This document shows positions 35,701 through 46,340 of a DNA stretch of 64,000 bases, in pieces. Below the pieces are notes generated by a model, which searched no databases, was not told where the DNA came from, and saw only the letters and a list, made by a program, of their open reading frames with translations. The position numbers and the translations under genes were made by a program. The DNA is taken from NCBI GenBank assembly GCA_021399445.1, contig JAJTUQ010000005.1, positions 310,001 to 374,000 on the forward strand, read 5' to 3'. Source of the DNA: Xylogone sp. PMI_703. Lineage: Eukaryota; Ascomycota; Leotiomycetes. Position 1 is the stretch's first letter. Each line of letters opens with the position of its first letter.

Positions 35701-37534
35701 ATGGAAAAAAACTATTCTTTCAGAACTATAGTCATTAAAATATATATATATATTTTTTATTATTAAAAGACCTCAAAACTAAAAAATTATAAATTATAAA
35801 TAAATATATAAAAATAAGTTTAATAATAAAAAAGAATTATTATGTCATAAAATATACCTTATGATTAAAGGATTTGAACAAGTTTATAAAATAAATTATA
35901 CAAAAACCTTCATATCAGTAATAAAGTATATATCTGTAAAAACTGTTCTAATTATAATAATAGTTAAAGACTTGGAAATATATTAAATAAATATTAATAT
36001 AACTCTTTTGAATTTTTATTTACCAGAAAAAATATATATAAAAATCCTAAAGTACTTTGAATAGTTAAATCTATTTGCAAATTTGTCAGAATACTATTTA
36101 TTACTTCATAAGTCACTTTATAGACTAAAACAAATACTTAAAACATAATTTAAGGATATAAATATATATTTTAAGAATATTAGTTTTTAATTATTAATTA
36201 TAAACTTTAATCTTTATGTAAAAAATAAAGTATATATTTTATTATTTATTGACGATATATTGATTATAAGAAATCTTGACAAAGTAATATACACTAAATC
36301 TTAGATATTTAAACAATAAAAATATAAAAACTTAAAGAAAATAAAGTTATTCGTCGGATTTCAGATTAAATATAATTATAAAGCTAAATCTTTATATCTT
36401 TACTAAATACTATATATTATTAATTTCTTAGAATAATTTAAAATGTCAAATTATAATCTAATTAAGTTATTTATACTTCCAAGAATAATTTTGTCTTAAA
36501 TTGACAAACTAAACTTAAAGACTATAGCCAAAGATAATTATTATTAATTATTAAAACTTTCTGAAATAATATTATATCAATAACTTATAAACTTACTCAT
36601 TTACCTGTCGAACTATATACGTCCAAACATCAGTTATACAGTTAATTAACTAATAAAATATATGTCAAATTTACAGATTTTATATCTTTAATATATTAAA
36701 CAAATATTATATTACTTAAAAAGAATAATTAATTATAAAATAACTTATATTAAGAATCTATAAAAAAGTCTAAAATACTTAAACATATCTTTATAGACCG
36801 AAAACCTCTATACTCTGTATAATGATGTTATATAAAAAATTAAAAATAACAAAAAATCCTTTAATAAATAAACTATAACTTAAGTTAAGAAAACTATATT
36901 ATAAATAACTTAATGTCAAAAATCGACTACATTAAATTCTATAAAAACTGAATTCATATCAGTAAACAAAGCCTCAAAAGAAATAATATAGCTAGAGAAA
37001 TTGAATAAAGACCTAAAGAAAGACTTTCCTCATCCGTTAATACTCTATATCGACAATATAAAAGCCGTAGAACTTATCTACAACAACAAATATCATAAGA
37101 AAGCTAAGTACATTGATATACGGTTTAATTACATTCGATCTGACATAGTGAAAACCAATAAACTTTCAATAAAGTACATTCCGGGTGTTAATTAACCAAC
37201 AGACATACTCACGAAATAACTATCCGTAGAACAATTTTACAAACATCTTTGTATACTCAGAATTAAGGAATTCCAACAAACCTAAAAAGCTAAGAATACT
37301 AAAGATGCCGGAAGTACTCTTGTACTACAACATAGTACAATGATCGAACTCCTCCACTGAGGGAGAGGTAAAACCTGTAGACCTGTAGAACAATCGAACT
37401 CCAAGGGAGATGTAGACGTTACGAGCCGTAAACTCGTTGTAGAAGTTAACAAGGCCTGAAACTAACCACAAATACACTTATACAGCTATATTGCGCCGTA
37501 GGGGGAGAGACAGCAATTACGACGTATGGGGAAG

Positions 37535-37725
37535 TGTCAGAGATATTGCTTACGTAATTGGCGTTGACCAATCATAACTATAGAAGCTAACGGTCGGTAA
37601 AAGAGAAGAGTTTTACCGGTTTACCCCTATGTACAGTACATCATCAAGACTAGCAACGAATAGAGTCTCTGTACCATACAATTTATATGTGGAGTAGCCT
37701 AACCACTGCGCCATAACCTCTGACA
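37535..37725 (+). repeat. 3' LTR of copia B
   Basis: 191 bp, followed by TSD TACAT; closer to the element A LTRs than the 5' copy is. Confidence 0.93.
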
Positions 37726-37730
37726 TACAT

Positions 37731-38342
37731 ACTAATTACTCTATATGCCTAGATCTTAAGGTGTATCTCAATTACTGAGAAATTAGGTGGGAAATCGTTT
37801 GGCGATAAGCCACCTCCAAGTGCCTTTAGCTTTGGCCATAAAGCACACCCTTGTTATCTGATACAGATACTAGTAATTCACTGGTCGAGCCGCGCCTTGG
37901 TATCTCGATCGCATGCGGTGCGGTGCAAGAGTTGGATACCACGAAAGTCCGCACCGCAATCCCGCATATTCTGCTAGTGGCCTCTATACACATTTGGCAG
38001 CCAGTGCCGAAAGCGATGTCGGCGAAAGAAACAATCTTCTATCGGAGAACTACGATAGGTTCGGGCATCGCTCAGCGGACGTGCCATCACAAGCCGGTAT
38101 ACGACAAAGGGCCTTACAGAACCTGCTGATCAACCTCTATATGGCCGGCCTTACAGAGTTCCCTTTTAGTGGAAGTTGGCTTTAGAAAGACATCAGGGAG
38201 CTATAGATTTCTCTTTAATAAATTTTTCATTTTTAGTTAGAAGTTTAAGATGAGCACTTTTGCATACAACTTTAGCTGATTTTCCCTATCTCCCTCCACT
38301 CATCAGCCAGCGATAGGTACCAAGTTACTATCACCCAATTCG
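37731..38342. other. Region between copia B and the transporter
   Basis: An open frame at 37913-38185 (90 aa, segments NNLLSENYDRFGHRSADV and LQNLLINLYMAG) has protein-like composition but no family I recognise; it may be a gene fragment cut off by transposon insertion. Otherwise nothing. Confidence 0.3.
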
Positions 38343-39338
38343 ATGACCTACTCTGCAGCGAAAGAACAGCCAAGGACTACACAGATGCCCAGAGACGTGG
38401 CGATGCCCAAACTGGCAGCCGTGCCTTTGGCCCGTCGCATGGGAAACCCGGTACGAGAAGTTCCAATTACTATATCTTGGTGCCACTTGCTCACAACGCA
38501 TCATTACCATATAGGCTCCCCTTGCTATGGGTGGCTTTGCAACGACGCTGCTTGCATTGTCATTAGCCATGATGGGCCTCCGTGGGGTCACGCTTCAGAC
38601 ACTCTTTGCTGGGAACCTCTGCTTTGTTGCTTGTGTTGGATTGCTCATCTCGGCCCAATGGGCTCTCGTCCAAGGAGACACATTTTCATACACGGTTCTC
38701 AGTGCTTTTGGTATGTGATATACCTTGTTCTCCAATCACAGCAAGAAACAAGCCTTTGCTGCTGTGCTGTATCACATGTAAATCGGTTATTCTCTAACAA
38801 CAGTCAGCACTATTCTACGGCGGGTACGGCGCTATTCTGCTCCCGGGGTTTGGGGTTGCTGAAGCCTATGGAGGGTTTACGCCTCAGTACTATAATGCTC
38901 TTGGCTTCTTTCTTCTCAGTGAGTTCTCAGCTCTACGGCCCCTTTTAAGAGCTGATATACTTACATGTGTAGTCTGGGCCGTATTTAATCTCTTTTTCCT
39001 CATCGCCTCGTTAGCAATGTATGTATACAACTCCAATGATAAGGACTCCTCTAAGCCCCTCTAACAACCCTTTTTATAGCAATGTCGTCTACATATGTAT
39101 TTTCTTCACAATCGAGCTGTGTCTCTGTCTCGAAGCTGCCTCGTACTTTGCGATGGCTGACGGTGAAGAAGCAACAGGCGCCGCGCTAATCAAGGCAGCT
39201 GGAGCATTTGGCTTCACTGCCGGCCTGCTGGGTTATTACTGTGTTGCCTATTACCTCTGCCAAGACGTAGTGCCATTTACGATACCGATGGGAGATACGT
39301 CTCGGTTCTTTAGAGCAAGACGAAGCAAAATGAATTAG
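38343..39338 (+). CDS. GPR1/FUN34/YaaH acetate/ammonium-type transporter
   Basis: Five exons, 38343-38450, 38515-38710, 38808-38918, 38973-39018 and 39080-39338, give 239 aa; all phases close. The intron 1 join rebuilds the family signature GNPAPLAMGGFATTLL. Six membrane segments can be read, including LFYGGYGAILLPGFGVAEAY after intron 2 and FGFTAGLLGYYCVAYYL near the C-terminus. Members such as AcpA and Ady2 import acetate or handle ammonium at the plasma membrane. The N-terminus (about 35 residues before the signature) is slightly short for fungal homologues but starts at the only sensible ATG. Could feed on acetate released by ring-cleavage pathways (inference). Confidence 0.88.
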
Positions 39339-40541
39339 AGAGGTCTATTTCACTGAGGGATCGCTGTCGTTTCCCTACAGGTGCAGAAGAAGAGCTAGTT
39401 GACGAACTTGTTGGGCAATCCGCCGATATCATTACACTCATATTTCAACGTTGTTGCACCGGATAGATCTATTGTATTCTAGTAATCTTAATTTTTTTTG
39501 GTTCATTAAATAGTTTACTGTACTTTTAATACCCGTAGGAATTCCTTTTTCAAAAGCCAATAGCCTAGCATTCCTTGTTAGGATGTAAGTCCTAAGTGCC
39601 TTTTTTGTTTCCTTACTATAATATATTCATAATTAATTCATAACTGGACTATATATAAAAGTGTATATAGTATACTGACACATTCTTAACCGCCCATCAT
39701 ACTATAATCGTCAAGGAATGTCACCCAGTAGATCTGATATCAACTGTACTGTGATCAGTTTCCTGAAATTCTGGTGTGAGCCAACCCCAGTAATTTAGTT
39801 CTTGTCATTCCATGTCGGATAATGCACAACCTCTTTATCCGACAAAACTTTGGATAGGTGGATGCAGAAGTAAACACCATTGCGGGAGTAAACATCGGTG
39901 CGGGATATTCACTACAACTCGTCCTCCACTAGGATAAGCGCTAATTTACAACCTTAAAGAACCTGGCTGGGTTCCTGTGTGTGCGGGGTAGTATCCCCTC
40001 GAGCCCCTTAAACGCCAGCAGCCAGTTGACAGCCATTATTAGCTTGATGCCTAAGGCCTCAAATCTGGGAATACATGAAGTAGCTGCATAGAAATTACTA
40101 AACTTTTTCCTCTTGAACCAGCTATAAAAGTGTTTACAAATTTTTACTTTATATATAGAATTGATGCCTAGCGATATCTAGCGAAATTTATCGATCCGGC
40201 GCTTAAGGGGATAACAGCCATCATTGGAGCAGGAGGGAAATATTCTATAAGGTTACATGACATAGGCTATTAAGCGGCCTTTAATAATATAAATAATAGT
40301 TTCTATACAGTATGGCCTCCGATCGGATAAAGATCTTTCCCAATTTGCCGCTCCCGTTCTTTCATGGTGGTCGGACCGGGACCCTCAGATAGGAACCGGC
40401 AGCCAAGGTCCACGGAGCAGCCAAAGAAGACAAAAATATAAGAGCGCAGGACGTAGTTCGGTGAGGCTGTATCATCCCACTTGCCGGTATATTCAATCAA
40501 TCTGCGGAATAGACTGCCCTCGACTAATCAACTTTGTCACT
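39339..40541. other. Intergenic, no gene seen
   Basis: 1.2 kb between two plus-strand genes; AT-rich 39480-39700. Nothing recognised. Confidence 0.45.
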
Positions 40542-42144
40542 ATGACTTCAGAGCTTGACAGGGTTCGCGCCGCGCTCTCCCCAGATGAAATACTCACCCC
40601 AGATACGCCTGGATATCTGGAAGAGAGCAGAACCTGGGCAGTACAAAGGAACTTGAAGCCAAAGTTGCTTGCACGCCCAAAGTCTCTGGAGAGCCTGTGC
40701 AAGCTCGTCGCTGCCCTCAATGGCACGGCTTTGGACGTCTCTGTACGAAGCCAAGGCTATGGTTCGGGTTCAGCAAAAGATGTCCTGATCAGCATGACAG
40801 CCTTTGACTCGTTTGAATATAGCCTCGATGATGAAACAGTTACCATTGGAGCTGGACAACCCTGGAGCCAGGTGGATGAGAACATTGACAAGCACTGCCC
40901 CGGGTATGCCACTTTGAGCACAAGGTCTAGCTTCTTAGGCGTCGCAGGCACAATTGTTTATGGTGGACTTTCCTGGGCGTCATCGGAGCGTGGCGCCGCT
41001 GCACTACCGGAGAATATGTTGGACGCTCAGATCGTTAAGGCCGATGGCACGGCCGTCTGGGCCTCGACAGATCCGGATCTCTTCTGGTGCATTCGAGGCG
41101 GTGGACATAGCTTCGGCATTGTCGCCACCGTGAAAGTCAAGATATTCAAGTATCCACAGGATATCTTCACTGGGCGACTTGTATACCCTCGGACCTCCTT
41201 GCAGCACCTTGCGCGTGAGGTGGCAGCGTTTACGCGAAGGGTCTCTGATCCCAGACTCTGTTTACATCTCTATTGCATGACTGCCGAAAAGTTCAAGACA
41301 AAAGAGATGACGGAAGAGGTAAATATCGGCTCGCAAAATGATAATTGGTCGAGAGGCCTGGACGCAGGACAAATTTCGCTCTGGATCTACGACGCACACG
41401 GAGAGCAGCATGCGAGATCTGCCGAAGGTTTTCGGTGGGCCTTTGAGATCCCAGGGGCCAGTGACAAGACGATGAGACTCACTTTCACTGAGGTTAACAA
41501 GCTTGCTAGTAAGTCTCCACGAGATTCGATGAAGAGTTGCTAGTACTAACTGATTCGAGACACGTTGAAAGAGGCTGGCGGAGCGACGGACTCATGGATG
41601 TCGGCACCTCTCATTTCTGAAATTTCTGAAGACCTTATTCTGCGCGCTTGGGATTGGTTTGAGGAGACTGTCGCTGCCAACCCTGCTGTAAAAGAGGTCC
41701 CGGTGGGAGTTATGGTACTCATCGAAATGCTCCAGAAGGTTTGTAAACTGAAGTGCCAGAGCAAATTGGTTAGTACGCTGACTTTTACGAAGCCTGCAAT
41801 CCATACAGATACACCGCGGACCGACTGCGCTTGGCCTCACACACGAGCTCAACATGTGCTCCAGCTCGCGGTGGCAGCCCCCATCGGCGATGTCGAAACG
41901 GGAAAATCAAGCTTGGAGGCTTTAGGGAAAGCACCCAAGCGAATTTGCCCTGAACACCAGCCTGGAGATTACCTTCCTAACTTCATACAGGACTTCAACG
42001 ACATGTCAGCTGTACGTCTTTTAACATCCCGGGGTGATTGTGTCTGCTGACATCTGGTAGATATACGGAACAAATTTTGAGAAGCTGCGGAGGTTGAAAA
42101 AGAGATATGATCCTAACGGTATTCTTGGTGGTCCATTTATGTAG
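40542..42144 (+). CDS. FAD-linked oxidase (berberine-bridge-enzyme type)
   Basis: Four exons, 40542-41508, 41560-41738, 41793-42011 and 42061-42144, give 482 aa. The third intron choice (54 bp, GTTTGT..GCTGAC..AAG) is in frame either way; removing it restores LQKPAIHTDTPR, the expected family sequence. An FAD-binding PCMH domain spans about residues 40-215 (AKDVLISMTAFDSFEYS, TIGAGQPW, TLSTRSSFLGVAGT, FWCIRGGGHSFGIV), and the BBE segment is at the C-terminus (YGTNFEKLRRLKKRYDPNG). At the usual flavin-linking histidine position the sequence reads RSQGYGSG, with no His, so covalent attachment there is unlikely. No signal peptide is visible, so probably intracellular. Oxidises an alcohol, amine or CH-CH bond; substrate unknown. 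Confidence 0.85.
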
Positions 42145-42318
42145 ATTTAAAAACCCGGGCCCACGAAGTGTGATGCTAGGTACCGACCATTACTATGTGC
42201 CGAGGAGGATAGTCTAAAATGGGTGGTAGTACTTGATGAGCTATAATAGATAAAAGATGCTCTAATGTGTTTGTCCCAGCCAAAACGCCAATTTTCTCTG
42301 CTGAAACATCCACTTGAC

Positions 42319-43938
42319 TCAACTAAGAGCGGCACAACCAATAATCTCCTCCCATAACTTTCTTGCGCTATTCTCAAATAAAGCACTAGACCAGAGAAAG
42401 CAACTCAAGACACTTGTTATATCTTCTAATCTTGTCCCAGCAAATTGCAGCCTCCAGATGACTGTATTACATTCATCTTTTAACCACTTCCGAAACCTTG
42501 AGCCCTGGTCCAGAAGACAAGCGGAAAAGAAGACCCACAGAAAGAGACCAAGATTCGAGCACCATTTAAAGCTTAAACTTGCTTGGACTAAGGAGACTCT
42601 AACATCATCTGTCATGAGTTCAACATCTGAGCAACAGGAACCTGTTCGTAAGTATTCTATCCCTGTAATATAAAGTTTTACTACTTTCAATATAGCCCTC
42701 TCTAGCGAACAAGGGTGACCGTTAACTATGGCAAGATCTAGCTGAGATATAAGGTTTAAAGCTTGATCTTGAAGAGAATACGCATCGTTTCCACTTGGAA
42801 ATGAGGAGGAAGGAGTGGTTGGTTTGTATGGTGCGATCATCGAGGACAGCTGTTCGAGGATGCTTGTTACATCTTTCCTAAGGAGACCTTGCTGCATACA
42901 ATACCGGAAGCCACCACCACGTATAATAATAAATGGGAGGGGCAGGATAACATCAATGCTTGAATTGGGCTCTTGAATACCAAGGCCAGACTCCTTAAAC
43001 GCCAATTTAGAGTAGGATGGAGGTGACTGGGCATGTAATGAATAACATTCGTCACTCCTAATCGCAAATATAGGTTAGTGTCAAGCAACGCACAGCTCAA
43101 CATCGGGTATCTTACCAAAGAACCATGATTCTCAGCATACCGCTCATGCCCAATTTCCCGAGTCCTCCTCTGAGAGAGACCATTTTATTGATCCCAGATA
43201 CATGCGTGTAGTTGAGGGCAACATCTCCAGTAACACTAAGCTTATTTAAATGGTTAGGCATCGAACGTATTTCTTTCAAGGTAGGCTCACATCGGAGATC
43301 GATAGCAGTGTCGCCGCGGCGATAGAAGCATCATCGATGCCACCATCCCGCCCCTGGAAACCACTTATGAGGAGGCGTATAACTTCCCCCCTGTGTTTGG
43401 CCGTTTCTACTGGAAAGTCATTCCGAAGATACGATCTGTTAAGGTATATGGAAGACAGGCAGAGCGCTGCATGAAATAAAACATCGTGCTGGAGCGTCAA
43501 TGCTACTAGCTCGGTGGCATACGGGTTAAGCCTCTCCTCGGAGGGGTAGAAAGGCGTCTGGGTATAGGCCACTTTCTCAGCAACTAAATCTATCATCAGT
43601 ATGCTGAACCTCCAGGAGTGTTACGTTCGGAAAACGCGGAGAGGCCTTTGTCCTGCTGGGGTGCGCACGTCATCGCATCGCAAAAGTCTAATATTTAGAC
43701 GATAATTGGTGAAACAAAACGAGGGAATGTGATGTTCCAGGGGACTGAGTTTCCGGTAACTGAACTCACAGTGAAGCATTAGCCGGTGCATATAAGGCTC
43801 AACAGGCGTCGAAAGATTTTGATACGCTGAGAGCCAGGCTGCAGGTGGACACGACGGCAACATTGGAGTGGCATGGTCAGGGGTGTCATCTTCTGGCTGC
43901 AGATGAGTGTCATGATGATGAGTTGTTCTTTGTGCCAT
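42319..43938 (-). CDS. Fungal-specific transcription factor (fungal-trans-2 type, TF-C)
   Basis: Minus-strand exons 43770-43938, 43625-43687, 43291-43583, 43116-43240 and 42319-43057 give 462 aa from ATG 43938. Recognisable parts are RLNPYATELVALTLQHDVL, NKMVSLRGGLGKLG and the C-terminal CFLWSSALFENSARKLWEE. There is no zinc cluster; instead a basic N-terminus. The same frame stays open upstream and reads RRLRFISVDPTND..KRIVRGHATK, the usual N-terminal motif of this group, but has no ATG before a stop; the natural start may be an ACG at 44021-44023 altered from ATG, or lie in an unseen exon. The second intron would be only 41 bp, so this part is uncertain. Convergent with the FAD oxidase, 174 bp apart. 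Confidence 0.7.
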
Positions 43939-44922
43939 CCGAATGCGACGCGAATACTTTGTAGCATGACCGCGAACTATTCTCTTGGACTTTACGGCAT
44001 CGACATCGTTCGTTGGGTCGACGCTGATAAATCGAAGACGCCGGGATTCCGTAGAGTGTCTTAGCTCCTGTCTAATTCCTGACGATTCTGTTGAGTAATC
44101 AGCTCTCTTGTCTTTTCCTTCCTTGTTTCATCTCATTGGGAGTAGCGGATTTTCTTGGGGAAATTCTGCCTAGGAAGTCGTACCTCTCTCAGGGAGGAGC
44201 GAAATTCCTTCAAATGCCTGGTGAAATGCCATTTACCAACGTGATGCCTCTTGCACGCTGCTTTGGCGGCCACGCCATCCGATCGCATAGCCAAAACAAG
44301 AAAAATAAAATAAGTAGAGGATATCAAATGTTACTGCATCAGCGTAGGGGATTATGTCCTGTCGGGATGATGTTCTAATTAGGTTGCCGGGGTAGATCGG
44401 CTAAGCCTAAATGGACTAAATAGGAAAGTCATGCAAGCGCAGCATCTGAGATTACGGTATTCAGGGACATGGGCAAGTGGGTCGTGTAGATGTTGCGTGC
44501 ATGGCAGTTGTGAGCTAGACCACATACAGTTTAGGATAAAGATACTCTAGGGTTACATCGTAAGCGCTTAAAACCGGCGGTAAAATTCATCAGTGGTTAT
44601 GGTTTGGAGGACCTGAGTAGTAACTAAGCCTGAATGGACCGAATAGGAAAGTCTTGCACACGTCCAGGGTAGAATCTGCAGTCCTCGCAAATGAAGGCTT
44701 TGTGATGGATCTGTTGCCGTGCAGGGTGGAACACGGCCAGGATTATCTGTATCGACCGTAGAGTGGCTCGTATGAGTCCCCCGGTGGATTAACCGGGGCA
44801 CCGAATGGGTAATGATCAAGATTTTCTCAAACACCAAGGAAGAGAGGGGCAAATATGGAGTGGCAATGGCTGATTCTAGCTTGCCCTAATAATGCTAGTA
44901 CTGTGAAGATCAAAGTATCTGT
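43939..44922. other. Intergenic with a diverged direct repeat
   Basis: Probably includes the N-terminal coding part of TF-C up to ~44060. Beyond that no gene. A ~45-bp segment (TAAGCCTAAATGGACT..AATAGGAAAGTC) at about 44401-44445 recurs at 44619-44665. Confidence 0.45.
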
Positions 44923-45946
44923 TCACGTCCAACTCCCCCACAGATACTGGGACGAGCAAACGTTTCCCATGTCCCACGTTTCCGCCATCTTACAGCCATA
45001 AACTCCCGTGTCGTCTTCGTCCGATACTACGCCCGCAATCACAAGCAATGGATGGAAATGGTCGTTCGAAGGGTGTGCGAGCCGATAATATGGGTTCTCC
45101 GTCAATCGGACAACGGCTCCAGCCAAGGCGGGACCCTAGAAGGAGTAGGATGTTATGTTAGTACAACTATTATTATCCAACCATATCATGCCTCACCGAG
45201 TTTGACAAGATGGTGTCCTGCACGGCCCGCTCAAATCCCACAGCCCATTGCTCAGGTTTATACCCCGGTTGCAATGTATTCCGAGCACCACCGAGAAGGA
45301 AGGGGACCCAGCTCGCGCGGAAGAGGTTGTGGACAATGGAGCCGCTTCCGACAATCAAGATACCTTCTTTCCGTAATGGTCTGAGGGCCTGCCCAATCTT
45401 CACGTGAAATACAGCGTCATATCGTGCGTTGAGACTTATCGAAGTGCACGGAGGTGTCCCCTCAGGAAACATCCACTTCGAGGGGGTCGTGTTGTCATCA
45501 TGCCAGTCAGCATCCGGGTCCTCCTCAACATCTGAGAAGCCGGCTTGTTTGAATAGGGTCACGACCCTTTTGCCTAGGCTGGTTGAGACGTTGATTGGGT
45601 AGTTTTCCCAGTGTTCCCGTGGGACAATATCCATCTGTAACTTTCGGGGGTTTACTTTGGTGCCCACCCGAACCCGGTCATCGAGCTCAGTCCAGTGGGA
45701 ACACACGTAGACAAGTCCTTTGATGCCATGTTCCAGCGCAGTTTTCCCAAACTATAGGCTCATTGAATTAGCAGGTTGAAAGCTGTAGTTGGTGGAAGAG
45801 TATGGTCCAATTTGAAGTAGGGATACAATACAAACCTTCTGCCACCACTCAGTTGAATCGCTCGGTGTACAGCATGTCAAAGGCGTACCGTGGGATGCGA
45901 ATAACACAGGCAACGATGGATTAGGTTGTCGTCCTAAAGTTGTCAT
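44923..45946 (-). CDS. Class III extradiol ring-cleavage dioxygenase (LigB type)
   Basis: Three minus-strand exons, 45836-45946, 45197-45751 and 44923-45135, give 292 aa; introns of 84 and 61 bp. The family cleaves catechols or related aromatics next to a hydroxyl using non-haem metal and O2. Candidate metal and active-site histidines are H19 (LFASHGTP), H56 (VCSHWTEL), H121 (ADWHDDNTTP) and H178 (GSGSIVHNL). Also typical are SKWMFPEGTPP and LNARYDAVFHVKIG, and a C-terminal ENPYYRLAHPSNDHFHPLL. No break is visible. Divergent from the ALDH-like gene over 394 bp. With several DLH-type hydrolases in the window it suggests ring cleavage followed by lactone opening, but no intermediate can be named. 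Confidence 0.87.
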
Positions 45947-46340
45947 ACTGGATTCTATGAGGGGTTGGAAGTTTGAAGAAAGACAGAATGATACTGGGAT
46001 ATATAAGACGAGATGTGAATTGATTTATACTCATTAGGATCGGCAATCATGATCGTAAGAAATAATCCACCCATTTTCATGACCAATTTTAGTAATGGAA
46101 CATGGAAGCACTGCCTCATGCGGTTCCAGACTCTGCTCTATGCGAGAACCTTACCCTAGTAGGACTCTCTGGTGCGTTTTTAGTCACCTGGAGCCTTCGG
46201 TAAGGTCGGCCTCCAAGCTATTTGGTATAGTAGTCTAACTCTCCTAAATGCGTTCCGCCCCCCTTTTTATAAATCATGGATCTTTGAAGTCTATCTAATG
46301 TGCCTCGTAACATCTGAAAAGTTGCATCGCTGGCTCTATC
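45947..46340. promoter_or_regulatory. Divergent promoter region dioxygenase / ALDH-like gene
   Basis: 394 bp between divergent start codons; a shared regulatory region is inferred. I see no clear CGG-type palindrome. Confidence 0.35.

Larger units (their letters stand above)
32580..37725 (+). mobile_element. Ty1/copia LTR retrotransposon B, heavily decayed
   Basis: Same family as element A in opposite orientation and exactly the same length (5146 bp). LTRs 32580-32770 and 37535-37725 are 191 bp with TG..CA ends; they differ at eight positions, all transitions. Target-site duplication TACAT (32575-32579, 37726-37730). Primer binding site GGTTATGAGCCC at 32771-32782, purine tract TATGGGGAAG before the 3' LTR. 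Gag starts at 32795 and stops after 73 codons. The zinc knuckle near 33616 has lost its His (CAT to TAT) and gained a stop. RT (IKGFEQVYK) near 35865 and an RNase H block (YIDNIKAVELIYNNKYHKK) at 37001-37195 are still recognisable. The core is extremely AT-rich, as expected after RIP. Confidence 0.93.

Noticed and set aside
41739..41792. Reading the FAD oxidase straight through this 54-bp stretch
   Set aside because: The frame is open, but the segment has GTTTGT, GCTGAC and AAG intron features and its removal restores conserved sequence; treated as an intron.
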